DNA of 64,000 nucleotides. Origin: an uncultured Bacteroidia bacterium (lineage in GTDB: Bacteria > Bacteroidota > Bacteroidia > Bacteroidales > UBA932). Below are positions 27,516 to 35,802 of the stretch, one piece after another. Every line of letters starts with the position of its first letter. The stretch's first letter is position 1. Location of the stretch: assembly GCA_902801205.1 (NCBI GenBank), contig CADCHE010000011.1, positions 52,731-116,730 of the forward strand. The letters run 5' to 3'. A program made the position numbers and the translations under genes. The notes under the pieces were generated by a model. It was not told the origin of the DNA and did no database searches. It saw only the letters and a program-made list of their open reading frames with translations.

Positions 27516-28727
27516 ATGAATGCGAACCTGCAGACAGCGGAAAAACGCCTCTCTGATTGGATGGACGGCGGCAGGGGCTGCGCTGTCCTTGTCGGACCGA
27601 ACGGGTCCGGAAAGACCACCCTGGCACGGCGCCTGCTCCGTTCCGGCACCTCCCGTCGGATCCGCTACGTCCCTTTCAAGGACTGTTATGGCGGAACGGC
27701 CGACCTGGACTACTATCACCAGCAGCGCTGGAACAGTACCGACGTCTTCGACGAGGCGGTCACGCTCTCCAGCGGCGAACTCCGCAAGCGCCAGTTCGCA
27801 CGGTACCTGCAGGACGCGCCCGACGTGCTGGTCGTCGACAACCCGTTCATCGGCCTGGATGCGCCTTCCCGTGACGTGTTCCGCCGGACGCTCCGGCAGA
27901 CGGTGGAAGGCGGCACATCGCTGCTTCTGCTCCTGGCCCGGGAGGACGAGATCCCGTCCTTTGCGGACGAAGTGATCCGCCTGGACGGCCTGTCCGCTCC
28001 TTGCCCGGAAGGAGGCCCCGGGTTGGTCGCGACGCTTCCTGCGGACCATCGCCAGGGAGCCGGTGAACCCGTCGTGGAACTGCGGCATGTCTCGCTCCGG
28101 TATGGCGGACGGACGATCCTCGGCCCGCTTGACCTGACGGTCCGCAGCGGTGAGTGCTGGGCGCTGACCGGTCCGAACGGAAGCGGCAAGTCCGCCCTGC
28201 TCAGCCTGATCTGTGCGGACAACCCGCAGGGATACGCCTGCGACATGTCCCTCTTCGGCCGGAAGCGGGGGAGCGGCGAGAGCATCTGGGACATCAAGGC
28301 GCGCATCGGGTTCGTCAGTCCGGAACTGCACCGGGCCTTCCGCGATCCTTTTCCGGCGGAACGGGTCGTTGCCGGCGGCGTCCGGGCGGAAGCCTTCCTG
28401 TATGGCCATCCCGGGCCGGAAGAATACCGGAAGGCGGCCTTCTGGATGGACCTCTTCGGCATCGGCGCCCTGGCCGGCCGTTCCTATACGGAACTCTCCG
28501 ACGGGGAACAGCGCCTGGTCCTGCTCGCCCGCGCCTTCGCCCGCGATCCGCAGCTCCTGGTCCTGGACGAGCCGATGCACGGACTGGATGAAAGGAACCG
28601 GGCGCGCGTGAAGGACATCATTACCGCCTTCTGCGCACGCCCGGTCAAGACGTTGCTGATGGTTTCGCACTACGAGGACGATTTCCCGCCCTGCATCACG
28701 GACCGCCTGGTGCTGCACCGCGGCTAA
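27516..28727 (+). CDS. Tandem-domain ABC ATPase (ModF-like)
   Basis: The 403-residue soluble protein has two ABC ATPase domains and no membrane segments. Domain 1 shows Walker A GPNGSGKT (27-34), signature LSSGELRKRQ and Walker B VVDNPFIGLD, where the catalytic Glu is replaced by Asn. Domain 2 shows Walker A GPNGSGKSA, signature LSDGEQRLV, Walker B LVLDEPMHGLD and the switch His in SHYEDD. Such fused ATPases without a permease resemble ModF (ElaC-type regulator of molybdate transport) and other non-transport ABC proteins; the actual partner is unknown. The stop overlaps that of the convergent beta-helix gene by three bases. Confidence 0.85.
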   Translation: MNANLQTAEKRLSDWMDGGRGCAVLVGPNGSGKTTLARRLLRSGTSRRIRYVPFKDCYGGTADLDYYHQQRWNSTDVFDEAVTLSSGELRKRQFARYLQDAPDVLVVDNPFIGLDAPSRDVFRRTLRQTVEGGTSLLLLLAREDEIPSFADEVIRLDGLSAPCPEGGPGLVATLPADHRQGAGEPVVELRHVSLRYGGRTILGPLDLTVRSGECWALTGPNGSGKSALLSLICADNPQGYACDMSLFGRKRGSGESIWDIKARIGFVSPELHRAFRDPFPAERVVAGGVRAEAFLYGHPGPEEYRKAAFWMDLFGIGALAGRSYTELSDGEQRLVLLARAFARDPQLLVLDEPMHGLDERNRARVKDIITAFCARPVKTLLMVSHYEDDFPPCITDRLVLHRG

Positions 28728-30790
28728 TGCCGCGCTTTCAAGTCGTAATATCCGCCGGGTGCGGGCTCCGCGGCCCTGACGATGTCGTTGAACCGCTGGA
28801 TGTCTTTCTCGGGCATTTGTGCGAGTTTCTTCCAGGCGCGTGAACCGGTCACGCCGGCTGTCGAGATATCGATGGGCTTGAATCCGATACGTTGTGCATT
28901 GCGCATCGACGTGAAGGAGAAATCGGCGTTGTATGGATCCTTGAACAACGGGTTCCCGTACTTGGCTCCTTCTTCCCGCCAGACCTTCCATTCTTTCCAT
29001 TCCAACCCCGGGAATTCCGGCGCCTTGCCACGCATATCGAAGTAGAGGTTCTTGCTGATCTTGTACATCGGCGATTCGGCCGCCCTCCCGCCGATCAGGA
29101 TGCCTGCATCCATCAGGACGATATTGCCGGTGAAATCGAAGGCCCATTCCTCGTCGGCGCGGGAGAATTGGAGCTGCTGCTCGATGCCCCAGGCGAAGAT
29201 GTTGTTCCGGATCGTGTTGTTCAGTCCGTAATGCTGGTGGAATCCGCCGTGTTTGGTGGCGTAGACGACGTTGTTCTCCAGGAGGATGTCGGAGGATCCT
29301 TCATCTGTATAGAGCCCCCAGCCGCCGTACTGCGAGGCGAAGATGTCGTGGATCAGGTTGTGGTGGATGACCGTCCCTTCCGACTTGCCCAGCGTGTAGA
29401 TGGCGCCCATGTCGGAAAGCAGCCCCCAGCCGAGATGGTGGATGTGGTTGTAGGCGATTTCATTGCGTTTGCTCGGACTGTCGGAGAAGCCCCAGACCCA
29501 GCCGACGGAGATGCCGGTGTAACCGAAGTCGAAGATCTCGTTGTGGAGGATGAGGTTGTCGGCCGCGTGCATCATGAGGATGGCGACCCCGCTCGGGAAC
29601 ACCCGTCCGCCTTCGCGCAGGATGTTGTTGCTGATGATGTTCTGGTCGGGAACGTCATCTCCTTTCTCCCATTTCGTCACGCCCATCCGGATGCCGCCGG
29701 CACCCAGGTCACGGAAGAGCGAGGTGGTGACGCGGCAGGAATGGCAGCCGGCCCCCAGCCAGAGCGCATATTCGGAGAGGTGTGCGAACGTGCATCGGTC
29801 GAAGACGATCCTTTCCGCGTAGGAAGCCTCGACAGCGGCTTCCGTCGAGACGGCCGCCTGAAGCGATTCGCGCCAGCCTTCAGGGCCGAATCCGGTGTGC
29901 TCGAAAGCGATGCCGGTAAAGGAGATGTCATGTGCCTTTTGCTGTGGCGTTCCCTCGATCCGGAGCAGTTTGTGCGTGACGGGGACGGTGAAGGCGGTCT
30001 TCGCGAGGGTCTGTCCTTCCTTCGGAATATAATAGAGATAGCCGTCGGTGTGGAGGAGCCATTCGCCCGGGGCGTCCAGGGCGGCCATGTAATTCTCCAG
30101 GTAATAGGATGAGCCGTCGTTGACCATGATCCAGGGGGCGATGGGCGCCCCGCCGATGGTGAAACCCTTCTCGTCCCAGCTTTCGAGGGGACGGTACGAG
30201 ACTTCCCATTTCCTGTATACCATCATATATGGCCGCTCGTCCGGCGCAATGCCAGCCAGGGCTTTGCGTCCGGCCGAATCAACCTGGAATTCATAGCTCG
30301 CTTCCGCCGCGCCTTCGACGGAGCGGTCATAGAATGCAGAAATGCCGTAGCCCCCTTCATCGGGCGTGCGGGCGCGGATGGCCCGTTCTCCGTCCACAAA
30401 CAGGAAATCAATGTCAAGAGGCTTTCCGTCAGGACCTTCCGGGACCTTGCAGCGCCAGCGCTTCCCGTCGGCTTCCCAGCCGGTGAGCGGGACGTCTCCC
30501 GAGATGACGGGATGGGCTCCCTTCACCGGGACGAACGAGATGGGATGCGGGCATGCACCGATGGAAAGGGGAGCGTCCACCCGGTGGATGCCGGGACCGA
30601 GCTCCACGCGGACGGGATCTGTGCCGGGAGCGGCGACGGCGGCGTCGACGGCTTCCTTGAGGGAGGTATACGCGGTCTTTCCTTCTGCGGTGATGACGGT
30701 GATCTCGTTTCCGCTTTCTTTTTCACGGCATCCCGCCATCAGGAGTGAAAGGGTGGCGAGCAAGGCTGGGATAAATGTGTATTTCGACAT
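28724..30790 (-). CDS. Right-handed beta-helix lipoprotein, GH141-like hydrolase candidate
   Basis: The 688-residue outer-surface protein has a canonical lipobox (LLMAGC, Cys21). Residues ~40-130 resemble the N-terminal strand cap (TSLKEAVDAAVAA...VRVELGPGIHRV). From ~300 to ~600 repeated N/D-rich coils of a parallel beta-helix follow (NLILHNEIFDFGYTGISVG, YNHIHHLGWGLLSDMGAIY, NNVVYATKHGGFHQHYGLNNTI as separate coils). The architecture and the coil containing DMGAIYTLGKSEG resemble the GH141 (fucosidase/xylanase) hydrolases of Bacteroidota, but that family call is uncertain; a polysaccharide lyase or epimerase is possible. The ATG lies 26 bases downstream of the Hdr operon, so it may be its last gene. 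Confidence 0.82.
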   Translation of the reverse strand: MSKYTFIPALLATLSLLMAGCREKESGNEITVITAEGKTAYTSLKEAVDAAVAAPGTDPVRVELGPGIHRVDAPLSIGACPHPISFVPVKGAHPVISGDVPLTGWEADGKRWRCKVPEGPDGKPLDIDFLFVDGERAIRARTPDEGGYGISAFYDRSVEGAAEASYEFQVDSAGRKALAGIAPDERPYMMVYRKWEVSYRPLESWDEKGFTIGGAPIAPWIMVNDGSSYYLENYMAALDAPGEWLLHTDGYLYYIPKEGQTLAKTAFTVPVTHKLLRIEGTPQQKAHDISFTGIAFEHTGFGPEGWRESLQAAVSTEAAVEASYAERIVFDRCTFAHLSEYALWLGAGCHSCRVTTSLFRDLGAGGIRMGVTKWEKGDDVPDQNIISNNILREGGRVFPSGVAILMMHAADNLILHNEIFDFGYTGISVGWVWGFSDSPSKRNEIAYNHIHHLGWGLLSDMGAIYTLGKSEGTVIHHNLIHDIFASQYGGWGLYTDEGSSDILLENNVVYATKHGGFHQHYGLNNTIRNNIFAWGIEQQLQFSRADEEWAFDFTGNIVLMDAGILIGGRAAESPMYKISKNLYFDMRGKAPEFPGLEWKEWKVWREEGAKYGNPLFKDPYNADFSFTSMRNAQRIGFKPIDISTAGVTGSRAWKKLAQMPEKDIQRFNDIVRAAEPAPGGYYDLKARH

Positions 30791-30816
30791 GATGTCCAGG
30801 TATGTTTCGTGTTTTA

Positions 30817-32637
30817 TCAATCGGTTGTGTTCTCCAGGACGACCTGCGCGAGGTCTTTGACCGGGCGGTCGGCGTAACGGGCGAAGGTGTTCAGACAAAG
30901 CGGGCAGGCCGTGACGATGGTGTCGGGCCGCGCCGCGGTCAGGTTTCCGAGCGCGCCGAGGGTGATGTCTTTCCGTTTCTCGAAACTCAGGGAAAGGCTG
31001 CCGAGGCTTCCGCCGCAGCAGATGCTTTCCTGACGGTTCTTAGGTGCTTCGAGCAGTGTCCCCAAGGCGTCGAGCGTCTCGCGGGGCGGTTCGTAGATGC
31101 CGCATCCCCGGCCCAGTTCGCACGGGTCGTGGTAGACGAAGCGCGGTTCCACGGGGGTGTTCTTCGGCGTAAGTTTCCCGTCGCGCAGCAACTCCTGGAA
31201 GAACACGGAATGGTGCACGACGCGGATTCCCGGCAGGTCGTAATCTTCCAGGAAGACACGGTAACAGATCGGGCAGGTGAGCAGGAGGGTGTCGCAGCCG
31301 CTCGCGAGGATGATTTCGCGGTTTTTGGCCATGAGCTCCCGGGCCGCATCCGTACGTCCCGCCGTCAGGAGGGGCCTTCCGCAGCACAGCCTGCCGTCCG
31401 GGTCCATCGGTTGCCAGTCGATCCCGGCCCGGTCCAGGACGGCGGCCGTCGCTTTCCGGATGGAGGGTGTCAGCTGGCTCATGCAACCGGCGTAGTAGAG
31501 GACTTTCGCCTTCCGTTCCGCGAGCGGGGCGCTCAGGGCGGACGTTTCGATACGTCCGTAGTCCGGGGTCAGGGCGTACTTCCGCTCGCCGCGCAGGGCC
31601 ATCCGAAGTTCGGGGCCTTCCACGCCGACCTGGCAGACAGCCGTGCATTTCCCGCAGAGCAGGCACTTGTCGCTGATCTCTTCGATCCTCGGTTCGTTCT
31701 TCCGGCGGAGCTGCCGGTTCAGGTAGACCGTGCAGTCCTTCAGGTTCTCTTTCCGCACACTCATCGGGCAGGCGTCGATGCAGACGCCGCAGCCCGGGCA
31801 GGAGAAGTATTCCAGGCGGGCGAATCCCTTCCGGGCGGACCGGATCCGGATCCCCGCGTTCCGCATCGGAATCAGGAGCATCTCGGTGGGGATGTGCATG
31901 TACCGGGTGAACGGCAGTACGACCATGAAGATGCCCAGGGCGATCGAATAGGCCCACCAGGTGGGCAGGATGTGCATGTCGTTGGAGATGAACCGGTGGA
32001 ACAGCTGGCCGGCCGGCTCGGTGAGGAAACTGCCGCCGCTGATGTGGGCGGTGAAGGTCTCGGCGAGCAGGCGCAGCGGGAAGATGGCCCAGAGCGCGTA
32101 CAGGCCCACGGTGTCCAGCGCATTCGCCCGCGTGGTGCGGCGCATCCCGACGATGCGGGAGCGGAAACGCTTGATGATCGCGATGACGATGCCGCTCAGG
32201 ATGAGGAGGAGGAACAGGTCCATCAGGAACATCAGGACTTCTCCCTGGATGGTGGCGTCGGCCTCGGCGACGAAGAAATTGAAGAAGATCGGATAGTACA
32301 GGAAGCGGACGCGGTGGGGAAGGAACAGGAAGACCTCCACGTGCCCGAGCAGGATCAGCATGAACCAGCCGAACGCAATGCTCGAGTGCATGTAGCCCAG
32401 TACTTTGTTGCGCTTCCACAGACGCACGTGGATCAGGCAGTTCAGGAAGATGTCCTTGATGTCCTTCCAGAGGATCCGGGGCGTGATGAGGGAGACGAAG
32501 AACTTGCGGCGGTCTTCGCGCGGAAGTTCGAAGAGGATGCGCAGCATGCCGGCCAGGCACCAGGCCAGGACGAAGACCATGCCGATGACGAACGGCAGGA
32601 CGAAGGGGTGGAATGCCCCGGGGATGCGTTCAATCAT
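30817..32637 (-). CDS. Membrane Hdr-like protein: cytochrome-b domain fused to HdrD-type CCG domains
   Basis: The 606-residue integral membrane oxidoreductase starts at ATG 32637 (MIERIPGAFHPF). The N-terminal half (~10-250) has about five helices with several His able to bind b-heme (for example GYMHSSIAFGWFMLILLGH and RFISNDMHILP), like HdrE/DsrM/NarI. Then follow two [4Fe-4S] motifs (CPGCGVCIDACPM, CLLCGKCTAVCQV). Two CCG domains follow, with AGCM...LCCGRP...CPICYR (~380-475) and DPCE...ICCGGS...CPLC (~500-590), as in HdrD/GlpC. So quinone-side heme and HdrD are fused in one chain. It overlaps the preceding 114-residue gene by four bases. Electron donor and acceptor are unknown. Confidence 0.88.
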   Translation of the reverse strand: MIERIPGAFHPFVLPFVIGMVFVLAWCLAGMLRILFELPREDRRKFFVSLITPRILWKDIKDIFLNCLIHVRLWKRNKVLGYMHSSIAFGWFMLILLGHVEVFLFLPHRVRFLYYPIFFNFFVAEADATIQGEVLMFLMDLFLLLILSGIVIAIIKRFRSRIVGMRRTTRANALDTVGLYALWAIFPLRLLAETFTAHISGGSFLTEPAGQLFHRFISNDMHILPTWWAYSIALGIFMVVLPFTRYMHIPTEMLLIPMRNAGIRIRSARKGFARLEYFSCPGCGVCIDACPMSVRKENLKDCTVYLNRQLRRKNEPRIEEISDKCLLCGKCTAVCQVGVEGPELRMALRGERKYALTPDYGRIETSALSAPLAERKAKVLYYAGCMSQLTPSIRKATAAVLDRAGIDWQPMDPDGRLCCGRPLLTAGRTDAARELMAKNREIILASGCDTLLLTCPICYRVFLEDYDLPGIRVVHHSVFFQELLRDGKLTPKNTPVEPRFVYHDPCELGRGCGIYEPPRETLDALGTLLEAPKNRQESICCGGSLGSLSLSFEKRKDITLGALGNLTAARPDTIVTACPLCLNTFARYADRPVKDLAQVVLENTTD

Positions 32638-32978
32638 GCTTTTCCCTCCTTTCCTTTCCCGCTGATCCGGCACAGGGACAGGATCAGGTGACGGGTGTTG
32701 ATGCCGCGCGGGCAGACCATCGTACATTTCCCGCAGAGCATGCAGGCGGCCAGCATCCGGTCGACTTCCGCGTCACGGCCCCGCTGCAGCCCGAGCAGTA
32801 CCTTCCGCACGCTCATGCCGGAGTAGGGTTCGGCGGTGCAGGTCGCCGAGCAACTGCCGCACCCTATGCAGATCCGCGCCTGCGGCTCCATCTCCACCAG
32901 CCGGTCGAAACGGGAGGTGTCCACCTTGTCGAGGTCGACGGCGGAACTGGGGCTGAGTGAGAATCCGAATTCCATCAT
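32634..32978 (-). CDS. HdrC-like 4Fe-4S ferredoxin subunit, short
   Basis: The 114-residue product carries two cysteine clusters, ICIGCGSCSATC and CMLCGKCTMVCPRG, for two [4Fe-4S] centres, as in the electron-transfer subunit HdrC/QmoC. It has no membrane segment. The start ATG overlaps the stop of the HdrA-like gene in ATGATGG, and its end overlaps the membrane-protein start by four bases. This tight coupling supports one complex. By analogy with methanogen HdrABC and sulfate-reducer QmoABC, it should pass electrons between the flavin subunit and the membrane HdrD/E-like subunit. Confidence 0.86.
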   Translation of the reverse strand: MMEFGFSLSPSSAVDLDKVDTSRFDRLVEMEPQARICIGCGSCSATCTAEPYSGMSVRKVLLGLQRGRDAEVDRMLAACMLCGKCTMVCPRGINTRHLILSLCRISGKGKEGKA

Positions 32979-34012
32979 TGCGCGGACAGGTATGCGTGGA
33001 TGCTCAGGGCGGCGCTGCGGGCTTCCGCCAGCGTTTCGGGCACGGTCTTGGGGCCGGTGACCGCTCCGGCGTAGAAGATGCCGCGGTTGTCGGACTCCGT
33101 GATCGAGGCGATGTTGTCGCGGCTCTTGAGGAAACCGTCCTCGTCGACACCGAGCGACAGCTGGCAGGCCAGGCCGTGGACCTGCCGGTTGCAGACCATC
33201 CCGGACATGAGCACCAGCACGTCGAGGGAGACCTTGACCGGTTTGCCGGCGAGGGTGTCCTCCGCTTTCACGATGACGCGGCCTTCGATGTTCTCGGATA
33301 CTTCCGAAACGCGGCCCCGGATGAAATGGATCCCGTAGTCCCGCTGTGCGCCGATGTAGAAGTCCTCGTATTTCTTTCCGAAGAGGCGCAGGTCCATGTA
33401 GAAGCACCAGATCTCCGCATCGGGGAACTTCTCCTTCATTTCGATCGCCTGTTTGATGGCCGTGATGCAGCACACCTTGGAGCACTGCGCATTGCCTGCC
33501 TTGACATCGCGGGAACCGACGCAGTGGACAAATCCGATGCGACGGATCTCCTTTCCGTCCAGACGTTTGTCCCCGCCGCCGTTGAACCAGCGTTCCAGAT
33601 CGGCGTTCGTCATGACCTGGTCGTAGATCCCGTACCCGTACTCTTCCTTCTTCGCGGCTTCGAAAAGGTCGAAGCCCGTCGAGAAGAGAACCGCGCCGGC
33701 CCGGAGGGTGTTGCCGTCCGAGAGGGTGAGGGTGTAGTCGTTTCCGAGCCGCCCGGCAGCGTAAATCTCCGTTTGCAGCAGCGTGCGTGCGCCTTCCGTT
33801 TCACGGCGGAGCCGTTCCACGATGTCCTTTGCAGGTGACATGTCCGGGAACAGCCGGTGCCAGTCCGCAACGTGGCCGCCGGTGCGGTCGGATTTCTCAA
33901 TGATGACCGGACGGTAGCCGAGCCCGAGCAGCGCACGGGCCGCTTCGAGCCCGGCGATTCCTCCGCCGATGATGGCGACATGTTGGTTTGCGTTGTTCTT
34001 GTTCTTTTTCAT
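32975..34012 (-). CDS. HdrA-like FAD/4Fe-4S subunit (QmoA-type, short)
   Basis: The 345-residue flavoprotein has the N-terminal dinucleotide motif AIIGGGIAGLEAARALLGLG (~12-31) and the HdrA cluster region FVHCVGSRD with NAQCSKVCCITAIKQA (~185-215). The C-terminal FAD motif resembles GIFYAGAVTGPKTVPETLAEA. The methanogen HdrA is roughly twice as long; here the N-terminal cluster and the C-terminal ferredoxin domain are missing, as in QmoA-like proteins. The usual HdrA Cys before the FAD loop is absent. In methanogens this subunit bifurcates electrons; whether this short form can is unknown. Operon position between HdrB-like and HdrC-like genes is the main support for function. Confidence 0.88.
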   Translation of the reverse strand: MKKNKNNANQHVAIIGGGIAGLEAARALLGLGYRPVIIEKSDRTGGHVADWHRLFPDMSPAKDIVERLRRETEGARTLLQTEIYAAGRLGNDYTLTLSDGNTLRAGAVLFSTGFDLFEAAKKEEYGYGIYDQVMTNADLERWFNGGGDKRLDGKEIRRIGFVHCVGSRDVKAGNAQCSKVCCITAIKQAIEMKEKFPDAEIWCFYMDLRLFGKKYEDFYIGAQRDYGIHFIRGRVSEVSENIEGRVIVKAEDTLAGKPVKVSLDVLVLMSGMVCNRQVHGLACQLSLGVDEDGFLKSRDNIASITESDNRGIFYAGAVTGPKTVPETLAEARSAALSIHAYLSAQ

Positions 34013-34016
34013 TTTG

Positions 34017-35087
34017 TCAGCAGCAGCGCAGGACGTGTGGGAGTCCCGGTTTCATGATTTCCTTTTCGTTGAGCCCCAGGTACTTCTTTGCGGGGTCGTA
34101 TTCGATGCCGATCTTGTCCAGCAGGGGCTCGACGGCGACCTGATGGATCTGCAGGCCGAGGTCCCACGGGTCGATGCCGAGCACCAGCCCGGCCAGTTCC
34201 TCGTAGGTGAGGACGGGAATCCCGAACCCGTTCCTGCCGTAGGTTTTCCCGGTCTGTTCGGCAATGACGTACTGCCAGCGGTCCAGGAAATAGGGGCAGC
34301 CCGGACAGTTGGTGATGATGACGTCGGGATGGTAGGGCTCCATCGACTCGAACTTCTTGTGCGTGTTCGAAACGGAGTATCCGCGGTTGGCCTGGACCAG
34401 GTACTGCCGGAATCCGAAACCGCAGCAGTGCCGCCGTTCGGGGTAGTCGATGACCTTTCCGCCCCAGGCCTCCGCCATGCCGCTCAGTACGCAGGGATAC
34501 TCGGCGCCGCCGACCCCCTTGTGGGGGAACATCTTCGAGTAGTGGCACCCGATGTGTTCCACGATGCGGAGCGGCTCGCCGGTTTCCTTGTCGACCAGGT
34601 GGTACTTGGCCCGCTCGGCAATCTCGCCGCGGAACTTGTACACCAGGTCGCTGGCGTGGGCGACATATTCCGGCTTCTCGAATTCCCGGCGGCATGCCTT
34701 CCAGAGGTTCTCGCGGATGCGGGCCTCCAGTTCGGGGAATTCCCGCCAGGTCTCGAGCGTCTCCGTGTAATTGCCGAAGGAGGTGATGCACGACGCCACG
34801 AGGTTCTTGTATCCCGCCTCCGTCATCAGGGCGAACTGGCGGGCGACGATCGTCATTGCTGTCTCCTGGGGAATCGTGTCGCTGTGGTAGGCGATGCCGC
34901 CGCAGGTCGTATGATGCTCCGTCTCGTGGATGTCCTTGCCGAGCATGTCGCGGCAGATGCCGAGGAAATACCGTTCGGACCCCGGGAAGAAACTCTGCCG
35001 GATGCAGCTGCGCACGTAGAACCAGTGGTCGTCGGGAATTTCTTTCTGGTAATCGGACCAGATCTTCTGTTTTCCTTTGTAGATCAT
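34017..35087 (-). CDS. HdrB-like CCG-domain subunit
   Basis: The 356-residue soluble protein has the cysteine-rich CCG signature in the C-terminal half: GCHYSKMF (~190), RHCCGFGFR (~235) and NCPGCPYFL (~275), the arrangement that binds the non-cubane cluster of heterodisulfide reductase HdrB. An earlier region contains TTCGGIAYHS and SCITSFGNY, additional CCG-like pieces. It lies four bases from the upstream HdrC-like gene and four bases from the HdrA-like gene downstream. Its electron acceptor cannot be a CoM-CoB heterodisulfide in a bacterium, so the physiological disulfide or quinone is unknown. Confidence 0.86.
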   Translation of the reverse strand: MIYKGKQKIWSDYQKEIPDDHWFYVRSCIRQSFFPGSERYFLGICRDMLGKDIHETEHHTTCGGIAYHSDTIPQETAMTIVARQFALMTEAGYKNLVASCITSFGNYTETLETWREFPELEARIRENLWKACRREFEKPEYVAHASDLVYKFRGEIAERAKYHLVDKETGEPLRIVEHIGCHYSKMFPHKGVGGAEYPCVLSGMAEAWGGKVIDYPERRHCCGFGFRQYLVQANRGYSVSNTHKKFESMEPYHPDVIITNCPGCPYFLDRWQYVIAEQTGKTYGRNGFGIPVLTYEELAGLVLGIDPWDLGLQIHQVAVEPLLDKIGIEYDPAKKYLGLNEKEIMKPGLPHVLRCC

Positions 35088-35090
35088 GCT

Positions 35091-35792
35091 TCAGTCCTCT
35101 GTGTTGAAATGCCCCTTCGAGCAGTGTTTGAAAGTGTATGCCGTGTATTCGTCCATCGTCATGCCCATCTCCTCCGCTTTTGCGCGGGAATACTTCTCGA
35201 CGGCCTCCAGACGCTCCGTGCCGCCGGTGACGTCATAGATGGCCTTCAGTTCGTCGAGGTCTTCCTGCGGGATGCGGCGCAGCACCCCCGGTCCCTTGCC
35301 CTGATAGTTCGCTCCAAGCCGTCCGTAGACGTCTTCCTTGTGGGCGAGGGCCCACTGGAAGACAGGGCCGGACTCGGGGTGGTCCTCAAAGGCGAAGGTG
35401 GCCGGATGAACGCAGTACCCGTAGTTCAGGACGTTGCTGTTCAGGGCCTTGGTCAACGGCCATACCTGCCGGCCCTTCTCGGATTCCGTAAAATAGCCCA
35501 GGCGGATGGACAGGTTCCGGAGCGCCATGATGACGAGGCCGGCGCCGTTCTTCCGCGGGCAGCGGGTGACGCAGGACATGCATTCTCCGCAGTACCAGAT
35601 GGTCTCGCTCTTGAGCAGCGCCTCGATCTGGGCGTCGTCTTTCCGCTGCACCGTGTCCACGATCTTCCGAGGATCGTACCTATAGAACTCGGCCGCCGGG
35701 CAGATGGCCGTGCATGTCCCGCAGTTGATGCAGGTCTTGAGTCCTTCCTTCAGGCGGTAATCCTCGCTGAGCAGGTCGAAGAGTTTCCCCAT
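35091..35792 (-). CDS. HdrC-like 4Fe-4S subunit, first gene of the Hdr operon
   Basis: The 233-residue iron-sulfur protein has CINCGTCTAICPAAEFY (~20-36) and CGECMSCVTRCPRKNG (~65-80), each a [4Fe-4S] set. A C-terminal extension (~100-233) has no known motif. It opens a five-gene run (HdrC-HdrB-HdrA-HdrC'-HdrDE membrane fusion) with gaps of only 3 or 4 bases or overlaps, so all are one unit. The preceding gene on the strand, a GH106-like enzyme, ends ten bases upstream; the Hdr genes may therefore ride on its promoter or use an internal one not visible here. Confidence 0.86.
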   Translation of the reverse strand: MGKLFDLLSEDYRLKEGLKTCINCGTCTAICPAAEFYRYDPRKIVDTVQRKDDAQIEALLKSETIWYCGECMSCVTRCPRKNGAGLVIMALRNLSIRLGYFTESEKGRQVWPLTKALNSNVLNYGYCVHPATFAFEDHPESGPVFQWALAHKEDVYGRLGANYQGKGPGVLRRIPQEDLDELKAIYDVTGGTERLEAVEKYSRAKAEEMGMTMDEYTAYTFKHCSKGHFNTED

Positions 35793-35802
35793 TCCTTGTC
35801 TT

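Noticed and set aside
30802-32691. Long plus-strand open frame opposite the membrane Hdr-like protein
   Set aside because: The minus frame has cysteine clusters and heme-binding helices of a known family, so this frame is antisense noise.
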